From Sphingomonas liriopis (lineage in GTDB: Bacteria; Pseudomonadota; Alphaproteobacteria; Sphingomonadales; Sphingomonadaceae): a DNA stretch of 64,000 bases. Where the stretch lies: positions 101,460 through 165,459 of the forward strand of contig NZ_JAMLDY010000009.1 of the NCBI RefSeq assembly GCF_024211255.1, written 5' to 3'. The position numbers were made by a program, and so were the translations under genes. Position 1 is the stretch's first letter, and each line of letters starts with the position of its first letter. This document shows, one piece after another, positions 51,300-63,799 of this stretch. The notes beneath the pieces were generated by a model that had not been told where the DNA came from, made no database searches, and saw only the letters and a program-made list of their open reading frames with translations.

Positions 51300-51321
51300 A
51301 ACCTGAACCAGGATTCAACTT
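51300..51321. promoter_or_regulatory. Candidate TetR operator between the receptor and regulator genes
   Basis: AACCTGAACCAGGATTCAACTT is an imperfect inverted repeat centred in the 114-base divergent region (inner palindrome TGAACCAGGATTCA, 10 of 14 positions symmetric). Its position would let the TetR protein control both promoters. The assignment is inferred from symmetry and location only. Confidence 0.4.
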
Positions 51322-51341
51322 GGGTTTTTGAGGGGGCGAGG

Positions 51342-51986
51342 ATGGGCGAGGAGGCTGCGGGGGCGGATCGCGATACGGCGGTGGCCGGGGGTGGCGACAA
51401 GACGCCGCGGACCGAGCGCGGGCGGCGGACGCTGCGCGTGCTGCTCGATGCGGCGGCGGTGGAGTTCGGCGAGCGCGGCTTCCACGACGCGTCGATCAGC
51501 GGCATTACCCGCCGGGCCGGCGTCGCGCTCGGCAGCTTCTACACCTATTTCGATTCGAAGGATGCGGTGTTCCGCGCGCTGGTCACCGACATGTCGGCGC
51601 AGGTCCGCGACCACGTCGCCCCTGCGGTGCGCGCCGCGCCGGATGGTCTGGCGGCGGAACGTGCCGGTCTCGCGCAGTTCATCGGCTTCGTCCGCGATCA
51701 CAAGGAAATCTACCGCATCATCGACGAGGCGGAGTTCGTCGATGCTGACAGCTTCCGCCGCCATTATGCCTCCACCGCCGAACGGATCGAGGCACGGCTG
51801 CGCGCGGCGGCGGCGCGCGGCGAGGTGCGCGGCGACGTGTCCGACGTCCATGCCTGGGCGGTGATGGGGATGAACGTGTTCCTGGGGCTGCGCTACGGCG
51901 TCTGGGCCGAGGACCGCGGCATCGACGATGTCGCGGACCAGGCGGCGGCGCTGCTGCGCGACGGGCTGGCGCCACGGAAAGGCTGA
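51342..51986 (+). CDS. TetR/AcrR family transcriptional regulator
   Basis: The 214-residue protein has a basic N-terminal tail and a TetR helix-turn-helix (about residues 27-75; LLDAAAVEFGERGFHDASIS then GVALGSFYTYFDSKDAVFRAL). The C-terminal ligand domain has LAQFIGFVRDHKEIYRIIDE, seen in regulators of fatty-acid or CoA-ester related genes. It is divergent from the TonB receptor gene. The ligand is unknown. Confidence 0.92.
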   Translation: MGEEAAGADRDTAVAGGGDKTPRTERGRRTLRVLLDAAAVEFGERGFHDASISGITRRAGVALGSFYTYFDSKDAVFRALVTDMSAQVRDHVAPAVRAAPDGLAAERAGLAQFIGFVRDHKEIYRIIDEAEFVDADSFRRHYASTAERIEARLRAAAARGEVRGDVSDVHAWAVMGMNVFLGLRYGVWAEDRGIDDVADQAAALLRDGLAPRKG

Positions 51987-52246
51987 GCGGTGAGCGGCGA
52001 TATTTCGCCGTCATGGAAGTGTCTGAAGAAAAGAGATATTTGTTCACGCGGAGGCGCGGAGGCGCGGAGGCGCGGAGGGCGCGGAGGTGTTTCGCCCGCT
52101 GCGCTTACGGTTTCCGATCACGTCTCGAGATGATCAGGGCTACGTAGCCCCATGCTGTGCATCTCCGCGGCCTTCGCGCCTCCGCGTGAATCATCCTATC
52201 CCGACACTGGATATCGACCGGGCCGGGACCCCAGGATTGATGAGGG
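51987..52246. other. Gap with iterated CGCGGAGG inverted repeat
   Basis: The gap is dominated by the repeat at 52041-52192. No gene is supported on either strand. Confidence 0.65.
52041..52192. repeat. Iterated CGCGGAGG inverted-repeat element
   Basis: The left arm has five near-perfect CGCGGAGG units after TTGTTCA (52041-52090), and the right arm ends GCCTCCGCGTGAATC (to 52192). The centre, with GAGATGATCAGGGCTACG, resembles that of 14395-14532, showing common descent of the whole 140-150-bp unit. Confidence 0.8.
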
Positions 52247-52588
52247 TCAGCCCTGCTCGTCGCGAACGATCGCGTGTGCGAGTTCGTCGCGGATCGCGCG
52301 CAGCGCGATCATCAGCGAGGGGGCCTCGCCCTCCGCCCGCGTATCGGCGAGCAATTGCTGGACGCCGCGCACCGTATAGCCCTGCCGGTTGAGCAGGCCG
52401 TCGATGCGGCGGACCAGCGCGATATCCTCCGGCCGGTAATAGCGACGGTTGCCCGCCCGCACCACGGGACGCAGCTGGGGAAAGCGCGTTTCCCAATATC
52501 GCAAGATATGCTGGGGCAATCCGGTGTCCGCCGACACTTCCCCGATCGTCCTGAACGCCCCGCTCGCCTTGTGCGTGCCGGAGGCCAT
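52247..52588 (-). CDS. MerR-family transcriptional regulator
   Basis: The 113-residue protein has a MerR winged helix with FRTIGEVSADTGLPQHILRYWE and AGNRRYYRPEDIALVRRI, followed by a short helix without metal-binding Cys. MerR genes in this position after ihfA are conserved in alphaproteobacteria; the regulated genes are unknown. It begins five bases after ihfA and is the last gene of the rpmF-plsX-fabH-ihfA block. Confidence 0.92.
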   Translation of the reverse strand: MASGTHKASGAFRTIGEVSADTGLPQHILRYWETRFPQLRPVVRAGNRRYYRPEDIALVRRIDGLLNRQGYTVRGVQQLLADTRAEGEAPSLMIALRAIRDELAHAIVRDEQG

Positions 52589-52593
52589 CCGGC

Positions 52594-52896
52594 TCAGCTG
52601 GCCGTCATGATGCGTTCGCGCATCATCTGACTGGCGCGAAAGGTGAGGACGCGGCGCGGCGCGATGGGAACCTCGACCCCGGTCTTCGGATTGCGGCCGA
52701 TCCGTTCGCCCTTGTCGCGCAGGACGAAGGTGCCGAAGCCGGAGATCTTGACGTTCTCGCCACGCGACAGCGCCTCGCACATCTCGGCGAGGATCTGTTC
52801 GACGATCCTGGCCGAATCGGTGCGCGACAGACCGATCTGACGATGCAACGCCTCCGACAGATCTGCCCGCGTCAGCGTACCAGCGCTCGTCGTCAT
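52594..52896 (-). CDS. ihfA: Integration host factor alpha subunit
   Basis: The 100-residue DNA-bending protein has [19 protein letters not shown], the [21 protein letters not shown] beta arm and the [20 protein letters not shown] end of IhfA. It acts with IhfB in nucleoid organisation and gene control. I chose ATG 52896 over an upstream ATG at 52935. It is co-transcribed with fabH upstream and merR downstream. Confidence 0.95.
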   Translation of the reverse strand: MTTSAGTLTRADLSEALHRQIGLSRTDSARIVEQILAEMCEALSRGENVKISGFGTFVLRDKGERIGRNPKTGVEVPIAPRRVLTFRASQMMRERIMTAS

Positions 52897-53031
52897 CAAC
52901 ACTTTCGCCCCCACCCCATCGGTTACGATCCCCACCAGAAGGTTACACCAGCGGCGTCGTGTCCGAAAGTGACTTTATCGGCATGGAAACCGGTGACTTA
53001 ATGCCAAAACTACCCGAAATGGCGCAACGCG

Positions 53032-54000
53032 TCAAAAACGGACGACCGCCGCGCCCCAGGTAAAGCCGCCGCCCATCGCTTCCAGCACGACGATCTGGCC
53101 CTGGCGGATGCGACCGTCGCGCACCGCGACGTCGAGCGCCAGCGGCACCGAGGCGGCGGAGGTGTTGGCATGCTGGTCCACCGTGACCACCACCTTGGCC
53201 GGATCGAGTCCAAGCTTCCGGGCGGTGGCGTCCAGGATGCGGGCATTGGCCTGATGCGGCACGACCCAGTCCACCTGACCGGCGTCCAGCCCCGCCAGCA
53301 CCAGCGTTTCGGTCATCACCGCGGCGAGGTTGACGACGGCGTGACGGAACACCTCGCGGCCCTTCATGCGCAGCTTGCCGACGGTGCCGGTGGTCGAGGG
53401 GCCACCATCGACATAGAGCAGGTCGTTGTGGCGGCCGTCGGCGTGGAGCCTGGTAGCGAGGATACCGCGGCCGGCGTCCGCGTCGCTTTCCTGCCCCTCG
53501 AGCACGATCGCGCCGGCGCCGTCGCCGAACAGGACCGCGGTGGTGCGATCGTCCCAGTCGAGGATGCGGCTGAACGTCTCGGCGCCGATCACCAGCGCGC
53601 GGCGGTGGATGCCGGTGCGCAGCATCGCATCGGCGACCTGCACCGCATAGAGGAAGCCTGAGCAGACCGCCGCGACGTCGAAGGCGACGCAATCGTCGAT
53701 CCCGAGCATCGCCTGCACCTTGGTGGCGGTCGCCGGAAAGGTCTGGTCGGGCGTCGCGGTGGCCAGCACGATCAGGTCGATGTCGGCTGCGGCGATCCCC
53801 GCCGAGTCGAGCGCGGCGCGGCAGGCGTCGGCAGCCAGCGTCGAGGTCGTCTCGAGCGGGCCGGCGATGTGGCGGAAGCGGATGCCTGTGCGCTCGACGA
53901 TCCAGGCGTCGCTGGTATCGAGCTGCTGTTCCAGGTCGGCGTTGGACACGCGCCGTTCGGGCAGCGCCGATCCGGTGCCGAGGACGACCGAGCGGATCAT
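53032..54000 (-). CDS. fabH: 3-oxoacyl-ACP synthase III
   Basis: The 322-residue enzyme condenses acetyl-CoA with malonyl-ACP to start fatty acid synthesis. The catalytic triad is visible: Cys113 in AAVCSGF, His249 in VPHQANARI and Asn279 in HANTSAAS. The length is normal. It overlaps plsX by four bases, so the two are translated together. Confidence 0.97.
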   Translation of the reverse strand: MIRSVVLGTGSALPERRVSNADLEQQLDTSDAWIVERTGIRFRHIAGPLETTSTLAADACRAALDSAGIAAADIDLIVLATATPDQTFPATATKVQAMLGIDDCVAFDVAAVCSGFLYAVQVADAMLRTGIHRRALVIGAETFSRILDWDDRTTAVLFGDGAGAIVLEGQESDADAGRGILATRLHADGRHNDLLYVDGGPSTTGTVGKLRMKGREVFRHAVVNLAAVMTETLVLAGLDAGQVDWVVPHQANARILDATARKLGLDPAKVVVTVDQHANTSAASVPLALDVAVRDGRIRQGQIVVLEAMGGGFTWGAAVVRF

Positions 54001-55028
54001 GCGGCCCTCTTCTCGAAATTGCCGAGGTCTTCGGCGATGCGGCGGGTGAGGTCGGCGCGCACCATCTTGGCGGCGTTGCCGATCGCGGTGGCGACGCCGC
54101 GTTCGTTGGCGCTGCCGTGGCTCTTCACGACGATGCCGTTGAGGCCGAGGAAGACCGCGCCATTGTGGTTGTTGGGGTCGAGATGGTCGCGCAGCAACTC
54201 GGTCGCAGGGCGCGAGATCAGGAAGCCGACCTTCGAACGCACCGACGAACTGAACGCGCGCTTGAGCAGATCGGCGACGAAGCGTGCGGTGCCTTCGGCG
54301 GTCTTGAGCGCGATATTGCCGGCGAAGCCGTCGCAGACGATGACGTCGTGGTTGCCGCGCGCCAGCTGGTTGCCCTCGACGAAGCCGGTGAAGGTCAGCG
54401 GCAGATGCGTCTGGCCGCGCAGCACCGCGGCGGCGTCGCGGATCTCGTCGGTGCCCTTCTGGTCCTCGCTGCCGATGTTGAGCAGAGCGACGCGGGGGCT
54501 GTCGAGGTCCATGATCGTGCGCGCATAGGCCGCGCCCATGACGGCGAACTGGACGAGATTGCGCGCGTCGACCTCTGTATTCGCACCCAGATCGAGCATG
54601 ACGACGTCGTTGTCGCCGAGCGTAGGGAGCGGCGCGGCGAGCGCGGGGCGGTCGATACCGGGCAGCGTGCGCAGCGCGAGCTTCGCCATCGCCATCAGCG
54701 CGCCGGTGTTGCCGGACGAGACGGCGGCGCCGGCGCGGCCCTGCTTCACCAGATCGATGGCGATGCCCATCGATGTGGTCTTGGACCGGCGGATCGCCTG
54801 GCTCGGCTTGTCGCTCGACCCGACGGTCTCGGGCGCGTGGACGATCTCGCTATGCTGGCTGAGGTTCGGGTGAGTCTTGAGCTCTTCCCGCACCGCGGCC
54901 TCGTCGCCCACCAGGAAAAAGCGCATGCCCTCGAACCGCCGGCGTGCCGCGGCGACGCCGGCGAGCATCACCGCCAGCCCCTCGTCGCCGCCCATCGCAT
55001 CGACGGCGATCCAGGAATTGTCGGGCAT
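53997..55028 (-). CDS. plsX: Phosphate acyltransferase PlsX
   Basis: The 343-residue enzyme makes acyl-phosphate from acyl-ACP for phospholipid synthesis. It has [11 protein letters not shown] at residues 7-17, [12 protein letters not shown], the [13 protein letters not shown] metal/substrate loop and [15 protein letters not shown]. It sits between rpmF and fabH in the standard order. Confidence 0.97.
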   Translation of the reverse strand: MPDNSWIAVDAMGGDEGLAVMLAGVAAARRRFEGMRFFLVGDEAAVREELKTHPNLSQHSEIVHAPETVGSSDKPSQAIRRSKTTSMGIAIDLVKQGRAGAAVSSGNTGALMAMAKLALRTLPGIDRPALAAPLPTLGDNDVVMLDLGANTEVDARNLVQFAVMGAAYARTIMDLDSPRVALLNIGSEDQKGTDEIRDAAAVLRGQTHLPLTFTGFVEGNQLARGNHDVIVCDGFAGNIALKTAEGTARFVADLLKRAFSSSVRSKVGFLISRPATELLRDHLDPNNHNGAVFLGLNGIVVKSHGSANERGVATAIGNAAKMVRADLTRRIAEDLGNFEKRAA

Positions 55029-55059
55029 GCAGCGCTAATCCGAATGGGAGGGGAGGGGG

Positions 55060-55239
55060 TTAACCCTCGACCGAGACGATCTCGCGGCCGTTATAGTGGC
55101 CGCAAGCGGTGCACAGATTGTGCGGACGCTTCAGCTCGCCACAGTTCGGGCACTCCTGGAACGACGCGACGGTCAGCGAATCGTGACCGCGACGCATGCC
55201 GCGCTTGGAGGGAGAGGTCTTTCGCTTGGGGACGGCCAT
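55060..55239 (-). CDS. rpmF: 50S ribosomal protein L32
   Basis: The 59-residue protein begins [20 protein letters not shown] and has a four-Cys zinc ribbon ([18 protein letters not shown]). It leads the lipid operon; plsX begins 31 bases downstream. An upstream in-frame extension to 55347 is spurious. Confidence 0.97.
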   Translation of the reverse strand: MAVPKRKTSPSKRGMRRGHDSLTVASFQECPNCGELKRPHNLCTACGHYNGREIVSVEG

Positions 55240-55442
55240 TTCGGCACCTTGTTCTAGAAATCGGCTTGACGGATATCGATGCGCCCTGCGGCACGTACCA
55301 CGGTCGGCAAGGCGCCGCCGCGGGACGCCACCGACAACCGGACGCATCGCGAAGCGCGGGCCTATAGCGATTTCCCGCGCTGTTGCAAGCTTTGCCGGAG
55401 GGGCGCATCACGGCGCCGGCCCGACAGGGAGGGGCCGCATCG

Positions 55443-55883
55443 ATGCTGCTACCCGTCACGCTCACCATCGCCGCCGCCGCGGGAATCGGCAATATCGCGC
55501 TCGCCATGCGCGTCGTGCCGATCCGGCTCAAGGACAAGGTCCTGTTCGGCGACAATGGCGATTCCCGACTGCTGGCGCGAACGCGGGCGCATGCGAACTT
55601 CGTCGAATATACGCCGTTCGTGCTGATCCTGATGGCGCTGATCGAGGCGGGCGGCGGATCGGCGCGCTGGCTGGGCATCGCCGGCGGCACGTTCGTCGCG
55701 GCGCGGATCGCCCATGCGGTCGGCATGGACCGCGCGACCTCCAACCCCTGGCGCGCCGCCGGCGCGCTGCTGACCTGGACGATCCTGCTGGCGCTGGCGG
55801 TGTGGGCGCTGGCGGTGGCGTATGGCTATGGCGCGGCGCCGGTGATCCGTGTGTTGCCGGTCGAAGGTTCGCCGATGGCCTAA
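55443..55883 (+). CDS. MAPEG family membrane protein
   Basis: The 146-residue protein has four membrane helices and the MAPEG signature RAHANFVEYTPFVLILMALIE with the conserved Asn, Glu and Pro. MAPEG proteins include glutathione transferases and eicosanoid enzymes; bacterial members probably handle lipophilic electrophiles with glutathione. GGGAGGGG precedes ATG 55443. It is divergent from rpmF by about 200 bases. Confidence 0.9.
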   Translation: MLLPVTLTIAAAAGIGNIALAMRVVPIRLKDKVLFGDNGDSRLLARTRAHANFVEYTPFVLILMALIEAGGGSARWLGIAGGTFVAARIAHAVGMDRATSNPWRAAGALLTWTILLALAVWALAVAYGYGAAPVIRVLPVEGSPMA

Positions 55884-55939
55884 CGCTGCTGCACGCCCTG
55901 CGACATGGCAGCTTTACGGTTTGACGGAAACGAGCGCCC

Positions 55940-56614
55940 CTATTCCGCCAGTGCCTTGTCGCTGACGAACATGTTGTTGGCACGTTCGTGCGCGAAGGTG
56001 CTGGGATTGCCGTGGCCGGGGATGAAGGCGGTGTCGTCGCCCAAGGGCCACAGCTTGGTGACGATCGTTTCGATCAGCTGCTTGTGATTGCCGCCGGGCA
56101 TGTCGCTGCGCCCGACCGAGCCCTGGAACAGCACGTCGCCGACCTGCGCGAATTTCGACGGCGCGTGGTGGAAGATGACGTGGCCCAATGTGTGGCCGGG
56201 CGTCTCGTAGACGTCGAGGCTAAGGTTGCCGACGGTGACCGTGTCGCCCTCGACCAGCCAGCGGTCGGGTTCGAACGTCACGCCGGTCATGCCGTAGTTG
56301 CGGCCGTCGTCGTCGAGGCGGGCGAGCCAGAAGCGGTCGGCCTCGTGCGGACCTTCGATCGGTACGCCGAGATCGGTGGCGAGCGTCTTCGCCTCGCCGG
56401 CGTGGTCGATATGGCCGTGGGTCAGCAGGATCTTCTCGACCGTGATCCCCGCCTGCGCGATCGCCGCCTTGATGCGGGGCAGGTCGCCGCCGGGGTCGAC
56501 GACCGCGGCCTTCATCGTCTGCGTGCACCAGATCAGCGTGCAATTCTGCTGGAAGGGCGTCACCTGGACGATCGCGGCTTTCAGCGGCGCGGCTTGCGAG
56601 GGGGAAGTGGTCAT
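55940..56614 (-). CDS. MBL-fold hydrolase, glyoxalase II-like
   Basis: The 224-residue protein has the metallo-beta-lactamase motif THGHIDHAG, then a metal-ligand His in TPGHTLGHVIFH, Asp in QVGDVLFQGSVGRSD and His in IPGHGNPSTF. FQQNCTLIWC at the N-terminus is typical of the YcbL-type glyoxalase II subgroup, which may hydrolyse S-lactoylglutathione. I chose ATG 56614. It is divergent from pabB, with 80 bases between. Confidence 0.92.
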   Translation of the reverse strand: MTTSPSQAAPLKAAIVQVTPFQQNCTLIWCTQTMKAAVVDPGGDLPRIKAAIAQAGITVEKILLTHGHIDHAGEAKTLATDLGVPIEGPHEADRFWLARLDDDGRNYGMTGVTFEPDRWLVEGDTVTVGNLSLDVYETPGHTLGHVIFHHAPSKFAQVGDVLFQGSVGRSDMPGGNHKQLIETIVTKLWPLGDDTAFIPGHGNPSTFAHERANNMFVSDKALAE

Positions 56615-56694
56615 GCCGCCCGAGATAGGCAGGCGGGGGCGGGCGGGCAATCGCCGCTTGCGCCCGGACGCGTGCGCCGTGCATTTGACAGGGG

Positions 56695-59725
<3,031 letters not shown>

Positions 59726-59756
59726 CCGCCCGGCGGTCCTGACCGGGCGTTGCTCA

Positions 59757-59829
59757 CTGTCGAAGGGCTGGCTTCCACAGGCTGTTTGGCTCGTGGAGAT
59801 CAGGGCTTCGACAGGCTCAGCCCGAACGG
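59757..59829. repeat. TTCGACAGGCTC-type paired palindrome
   Basis: Left arm CTGTCGAAGGGC and right arm GGGCTTCGACAGGCTCAGCC followed by CGAACGG. It belongs to the same family as the insertion in pheT. The left arm is truncated relative to the right. Confidence 0.75.
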
Positions 59830-60016
59830 CTGTTGGTTGGAAGGACCGGCTCCGGCCGCATCGGCCAAATCCTGACGGCTGATGAACGCGCCCGCCACGC
59901 GGCGTTAATGCAGCGTTTCTATAAACGGCATTGAGCCTGGAGGCCGGGAGGACGATCCCGGCATCCGAACGGGATGCGGCGACGTAGCTGCATTCGGACA
60001 GAGACAGAGGTGCGTC

Positions 60017-60163
60017 ATGCGCAAGATGTTCAAGAGCGGCTTCTTCTGGCAGTTCGTCGGTGGCTTCGCCATCGGCGCGGTCGGGGTCGTCACGCTGCAG
60101 CCGGCGAGCGCGCAACCCGTGCCGCCGCTGCCCGCCGCGTCGGCGATCGTCGCGGCACGCTGA
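60017..60163 (+). CDS. Small membrane protein, 48 residues
   Basis: The ORF begins MRKMFKSGFFWQFVGGFAIG and has one hydrophobic segment (about residues 9-27) followed by a Pro/Ala-rich tail (TLQPASAQPVPPLPAAS). It has CAGAGG upstream of ATG 60017 and ends 38 bases before msrA on the same strand. The basic N-terminus plus hydrophobic core suggests an inner-membrane protein or an export signal with cleavage after ASA. It is unrecognised; reality is supported by start context and location rather than by homology. Confidence 0.55.
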   Translation: MRKMFKSGFFWQFVGGFAIGAVGVVTLQPASAQPVPPLPAASAIVAAR

Positions 60164-60201
60164 CCCTTGGCGTCGGGGCGGTGCGCCACCATCTTGAGAT
60201 C

Positions 60202-60855
60202 ATGCTGAAAATCCTGTTGCCCATCGCCGGCCTGACCACCGCCGTGCTCGCCTCCACCGGGTTCGCGCAGGCCGAGCGTGCGGTGCCGATCCCCGTCGCC
60301 AAGGCCGACGTGCCCGCGGGCGCAGGGACGCAGACCGCGGTGTTCGCCGGTGGCTGCTTCTGGGGCATGGAGGCGGTGTTCGAACATGTGAAGGGCGTGC
60401 GGGCGGTCACCGCGGGCTATGCGGGCGGCAAGGCCGACACCGCGACCTACGATCAGGTGTCGACCGAGCGCACCGGCCATGCCGAGGCGGTGCGTGTCGT
60501 CTACGATCCGCGCGTCGTCAGCTATGCGACGCTGCTGCGCGTCTACTTCTCGATCGCTCACGACCCGACGCAGCTGAACCGGCAGGGGCCGGATAGCGGC
60601 CCAAGCTATCGTTCGGCGATCTTTCCGCAGGATGCGCGGCAGGCTGCGGTGGCGCGCGCCTATATCGCGCAGCTCGGCGCGGCGAAGAGCTTCGCGACGC
60701 CGATCGTGACGCGGGTCGAACAGGGCGGCTTCTTCCCGGCCGAGGCGTATCACCAGAATTTCTACGACCGGAACCCGACGCATCCGTATATCGTCCACTG
60801 GGACAAGCCCAAGGTCGCGGCGTTCAAGGCGGGGTTTCCAACGCTGTATCGGTGA
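60202..60855 (+). CDS. msrA: Exported peptide methionine sulfoxide reductase A
   Basis: The 217-residue protein has a signal peptide (cleavage after GFAQA, residue 24) and a complete MsrA domain with the catalytic Cys52 in AGGCFWGMEAVF and the conserved EVVRVVYDP-like strand (EAVRVVYDPRVVSY) and FFPAEAYHQNFY. It therefore repairs methionine-S-sulfoxides in the periplasm. No extra C-terminal resolving Cys is apparent. It follows a 48-residue membrane protein and may share its transcript. Confidence 0.94.
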   Translation: MLKILLPIAGLTTAVLASTGFAQAERAVPIPVAKADVPAGAGTQTAVFAGGCFWGMEAVFEHVKGVRAVTAGYAGGKADTATYDQVSTERTGHAEAVRVVYDPRVVSYATLLRVYFSIAHDPTQLNRQGPDSGPSYRSAIFPQDARQAAVARAYIAQLGAAKSFATPIVTRVEQGGFFPAEAYHQNFYDRNPTHPYIVHWDKPKVAAFKAGFPTLYR

Positions 60856-60883
60856 GCGCAGGCGCACTGGCCACATATCCTCC

Positions 60884-60989
60884 GTCACCCCGAACGTGTT
60901 CCGGGGTCCACGGTGCGGCCGGCGTAACGGCTTGAGGCGCAATCATGCCGCCTGCGGCGCGGTGGACCCCGGAACACGTCCGGGGTGAC
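60884..60989. repeat. Paired palindromic element, GTCACCCCGAAC type
   Basis: 106 bp; left arm GTCACCCCGAACGTGTTCCGG, right arm ending CACGTCCGGGGTGAC. It lies between the convergent msrA and pdeM genes. Confidence 0.85.
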
Positions 60990-61044
60990 GTGTTGCTTCT
61001 GGCAATGTCGTAGGCATCGATCACCATTACCGGTGATGAGGCGA

Positions 61045-61707
61045 TCACGCCGCGATCGGGAAGCGCAGCAGTCTTTGTTCCACCGGCACCAACGCCTCGG
61101 CACCGCGGCCGACCGCCTTGGTCAGCGCGGGGTGGTCGACGTCGAGCCCGCCGGTCAGCGCGCCGAACGCGGGCAGCACGATCTTGCGCGCCGTCGCGAC
61201 GAAGCAGCGGCGGGCGACCTGTTTGCCGCGGACGTGGATGCGCAATTTGGGGTGGAAATGGCCCGACAGTTCGGGGCGGGTCTCACAGGGATCGGCTTCG
61301 TGGCGCAGGATCAGACCGTCGACCTCCGCCTGTTCGACCGTGTCGCCGCCGCAGCGGTCCTTGATCGCGGGATCGTGGTTGCCGGTGATCCACGTCCAGC
61401 GCAGCGCTTGCGTCAGCGCGCGCAGACGAACCTGTGCCTCCGCGGGCAGGCGGTCGCAGCCGTCGCTGTCGTGGAAGCTGTCACCGAGGCACCACAGCTC
61501 CGCCGCGCCCGTCGTCGCGACCAGTCCGGCGAGATCGGCCAGCGTCGCCAGCGAATCGTAAGGGGGCAGCATCTGACCACGTGCGGCGAACCAGCTCGCT
61601 TTCTCGAAATGCAGATCGGCGACGAGCAGCGCGCGCCGCGCCGGCCACCACAAGGCCCCCTGGGGCAGGGCGCAGAGCGCATGACCACCGAACGAAAAGG
61701 GAACCAT
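61045..61707 (-). CDS. pdeM: Ligase-associated DNA damage response endonuclease PdeM
   Basis: The 220-residue calcineurin-like phosphoesterase has DLHFEKASWF (metal ligands Asp31, His33), LGDSFHD, TGNHDP (109-113) and SGHFHPK in order, matching the PdeM family that functions with an Lhr-type helicase, an MBL exonuclease and an ATP-dependent ligase. The N-terminus MVPFSFGGHALCALPQGALW is typical. I chose ATG 61707; the longer start is a TTG. The partner ligase of this window is at 17890-19479, on the same strand but 41 kb away; the helicase and exonuclease are not in view. Confidence 0.92.
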   Translation of the reverse strand: MVPFSFGGHALCALPQGALWWPARRALLVADLHFEKASWFAARGQMLPPYDSLATLADLAGLVATTGAAELWCLGDSFHDSDGCDRLPAEAQVRLRALTQALRWTWITGNHDPAIKDRCGGDTVEQAEVDGLILRHEADPCETRPELSGHFHPKLRIHVRGKQVARRCFVATARKIVLPAFGALTGGLDVDHPALTKAVGRGAEALVPVEQRLLRFPIAA

Positions 61708-61857
61708 GACACGCGCCTTGCCCGCAAAGCCGGGCAGGATCAAGCGCGTCTTCAAGGACTTGTGCGGTGCAATGCAAATCCGCTTGCGTGGCCAACGGAT
61801 AGGCGTAAAGCGCGCCGTCCTCCCGCCGGGAGGTCCTTTTCAGGGGTAGTCGCGCGC

Positions 61858-63792
61858 ATGTCGCCCGTCGTCCAACCACCCGTTACCACCGCCCAGCCCC
61901 ACCCCGCCCTGATCGGCCTGACCATCGGCGCGATCGGCGTCGTGTTCGGCGATATCGGCACCAGTCCGCTCTACGCCTTCCGCGAGGCGCTGGCGCAGTC
62001 GGCGGCGGACGGGATCGACGCAAGCGAGATCCTAGGCGTGCTCAGTCTCGCGCTGTGGACGCTGACGCTGATCGTCACGGTCAAATACGTCCTGTTCCTG
62101 ATGCGCGCGGACAATCACGGCGAGGGCGGCGTGCTGGCGCTGGCGGCGCTGGCGCGGCGGTCGATCGGGATGCGCAGCCGGGTGGCACTGGTGCTGGGCG
62201 CGGCGGGGGCGGCGCTGTTCTACGGCGATGCGATCATCACGCCGTCGCTGTCCGTACTGTCGGCGATGGAGGGGCTCCGCACCATCCCGAGTGCTGCCAG
62301 GCTGTTCGACGAGGGCACGATCCGGGCACTGACGATCGGCATATTGATCGCGCTGTTCCTGATCCAGAAGCGCGGCACCGCGATCGTCGCTAGGCTGTTC
62401 GGGCCGGTGTGCATCGTCTGGTTCCTGACGATCGGGGGCCTCGGCATCTGGCATATCGCCGACGAGCTTTCGATCTTCCGCGTGCTGCTGCCGAGCTATG
62501 GCATCCGCTTCCTCGGCAGCCACGGCACGGTGGGACTGTTCGTGCTCGGTGCGGTGTTCCTGACCGTCACCGGCGCCGAGGCGCTGACCGCCGACATGGG
62601 GCATTTCGGCAAGAAGCCGATCCGCATCGCCTGGCTGGTCCTCGTCTTTCCGGCGCTGACGCTCAACTATCTGGGGCAGGGGGCGTTCGCGCTGTCGCAT
62701 CTGGAGGCGGCGCAGCGTGCGGGGACGGCGTTCACCAACCAGGACTGGTTCTTCCTGATGGCGCCCGAATCGGTGCGCGGGCCGCTGATCGTGCTCGCCG
62801 GTTTCGCGACCGTCATCGCGAGCCAGGCGGTCATCACCGGCGCGTTTTCGCTGACGCAGCAGGCAGTGCAGCTGGGACTGTTGCCGCGGATGAAGCTGCG
62901 CCAGACGTCGGCCGATTTCGCGGGCCAGATCTACCTGCCGGCGATCAACTGGCTGTTGATGGTCGGCGTGCTGGTGCTCATCATCCAGTTCAAGACCTCG
63001 TCGGCGATGGCCGCCGCTTATGGCATCGCGGTGACGGGGACGATGGTGGTGACGAGCCTGCTCGGCTATCTGGTCGCGCGGCACGTCTGGCATTGGAAGC
63101 GGGCATGGGCGCTGGCCGCGGTGCTGCCGTTCCTCACCCTCGACCTCATCTTCTTCGGCGCCAACATCCTGCGCGTGGTCGAGGGGGGCTGGGTGCCGCT
63201 GGTGATCGCCGCCGCCATCGGCCTGCTGATCTACACCTGGGTGCGCGGCAAGGGCATCGTGCGCGCGTTCGAGGCGCGGCAGAGCATTCCGCTCGCCGAC
63301 CTCGCCGCTGCGCTCGCCAAGCGGCCGCCGGAGCGGGTGCCGGGGACCGCGGTGTTCCTGACCGCCAATCCGCGCGCGGCGCCGGGCGCGCTGCTCCACA
63401 ACCTCAAGCACAACAAGGTGCTGCACGAGCGCAATCTGGTGGTCAGCATCCGCACCACCGATCGGCCGGTGGTCGATGCCGAGCACCGCCGCACGGTGGA
63501 GCGGCTCGACGACAATTTCGAAAGCGTCGTGCTGAGCTACGGCTTCATGGAATCGCCCGACGTGCCGGCGGACCTGGGCGTCGGGGGCAAGACCGAGATG
63601 CGCAGCCTGGACGCGATGAAGACGAGCTTCTTCATCGGGCGCAATACGTTGAAGCCGGAGGCGGATGTGGGGATGCCGTTGTGGCAGGACCGCATCTTCA
63701 TGTTCATGCAGCGCAATGCCAGCGATCCGACGGATTTCCTGAAGATCCCGCCGGGGAAGGTGCTGGAGCTGGGCGAGCAGGTGACGGTGTAA
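61858..63792 (+). CDS. kup: Potassium uptake protein Kup
   Basis: The 644-residue protein is a KUP/HAK/KT transporter with about 12 membrane helices in residues 18-440 and a cytoplasmic C-terminal domain. Family motifs include VVFGDIGTSPLYAFREAL near residue 25, ADNHGEGGVLALAAL, YGDAIITPSLSVLSAMEGL and FIGRNTL near the end. It imports K+ by proton symport. ATG 61858 is used, because an apparent upstream extension runs through pdeM. It is divergent from pdeM, with 150 bases between. Confidence 0.96.
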   Translation: MSPVVQPPVTTAQPHPALIGLTIGAIGVVFGDIGTSPLYAFREALAQSAADGIDASEILGVLSLALWTLTLIVTVKYVLFLMRADNHGEGGVLALAALARRSIGMRSRVALVLGAAGAALFYGDAIITPSLSVLSAMEGLRTIPSAARLFDEGTIRALTIGILIALFLIQKRGTAIVARLFGPVCIVWFLTIGGLGIWHIADELSIFRVLLPSYGIRFLGSHGTVGLFVLGAVFLTVTGAEALTADMGHFGKKPIRIAWLVLVFPALTLNYLGQGAFALSHLEAAQRAGTAFTNQDWFFLMAPESVRGPLIVLAGFATVIASQAVITGAFSLTQQAVQLGLLPRMKLRQTSADFAGQIYLPAINWLLMVGVLVLIIQFKTSSAMAAAYGIAVTGTMVVTSLLGYLVARHVWHWKRAWALAAVLPFLTLDLIFFGANILRVVEGGWVPLVIAAAIGLLIYTWVRGKGIVRAFEARQSIPLADLAAALAKRPPERVPGTAVFLTANPRAAPGALLHNLKHNKVLHERNLVVSIRTTDRPVVDAEHRRTVERLDDNFESVVLSYGFMESPDVPADLGVGGKTEMRSLDAMKTSFFIGRNTLKPEADVGMPLWQDRIFMFMQRNASDPTDFLKIPPGKVLELGEQVTV

Positions 63793-63799
63793 AGGCTTC

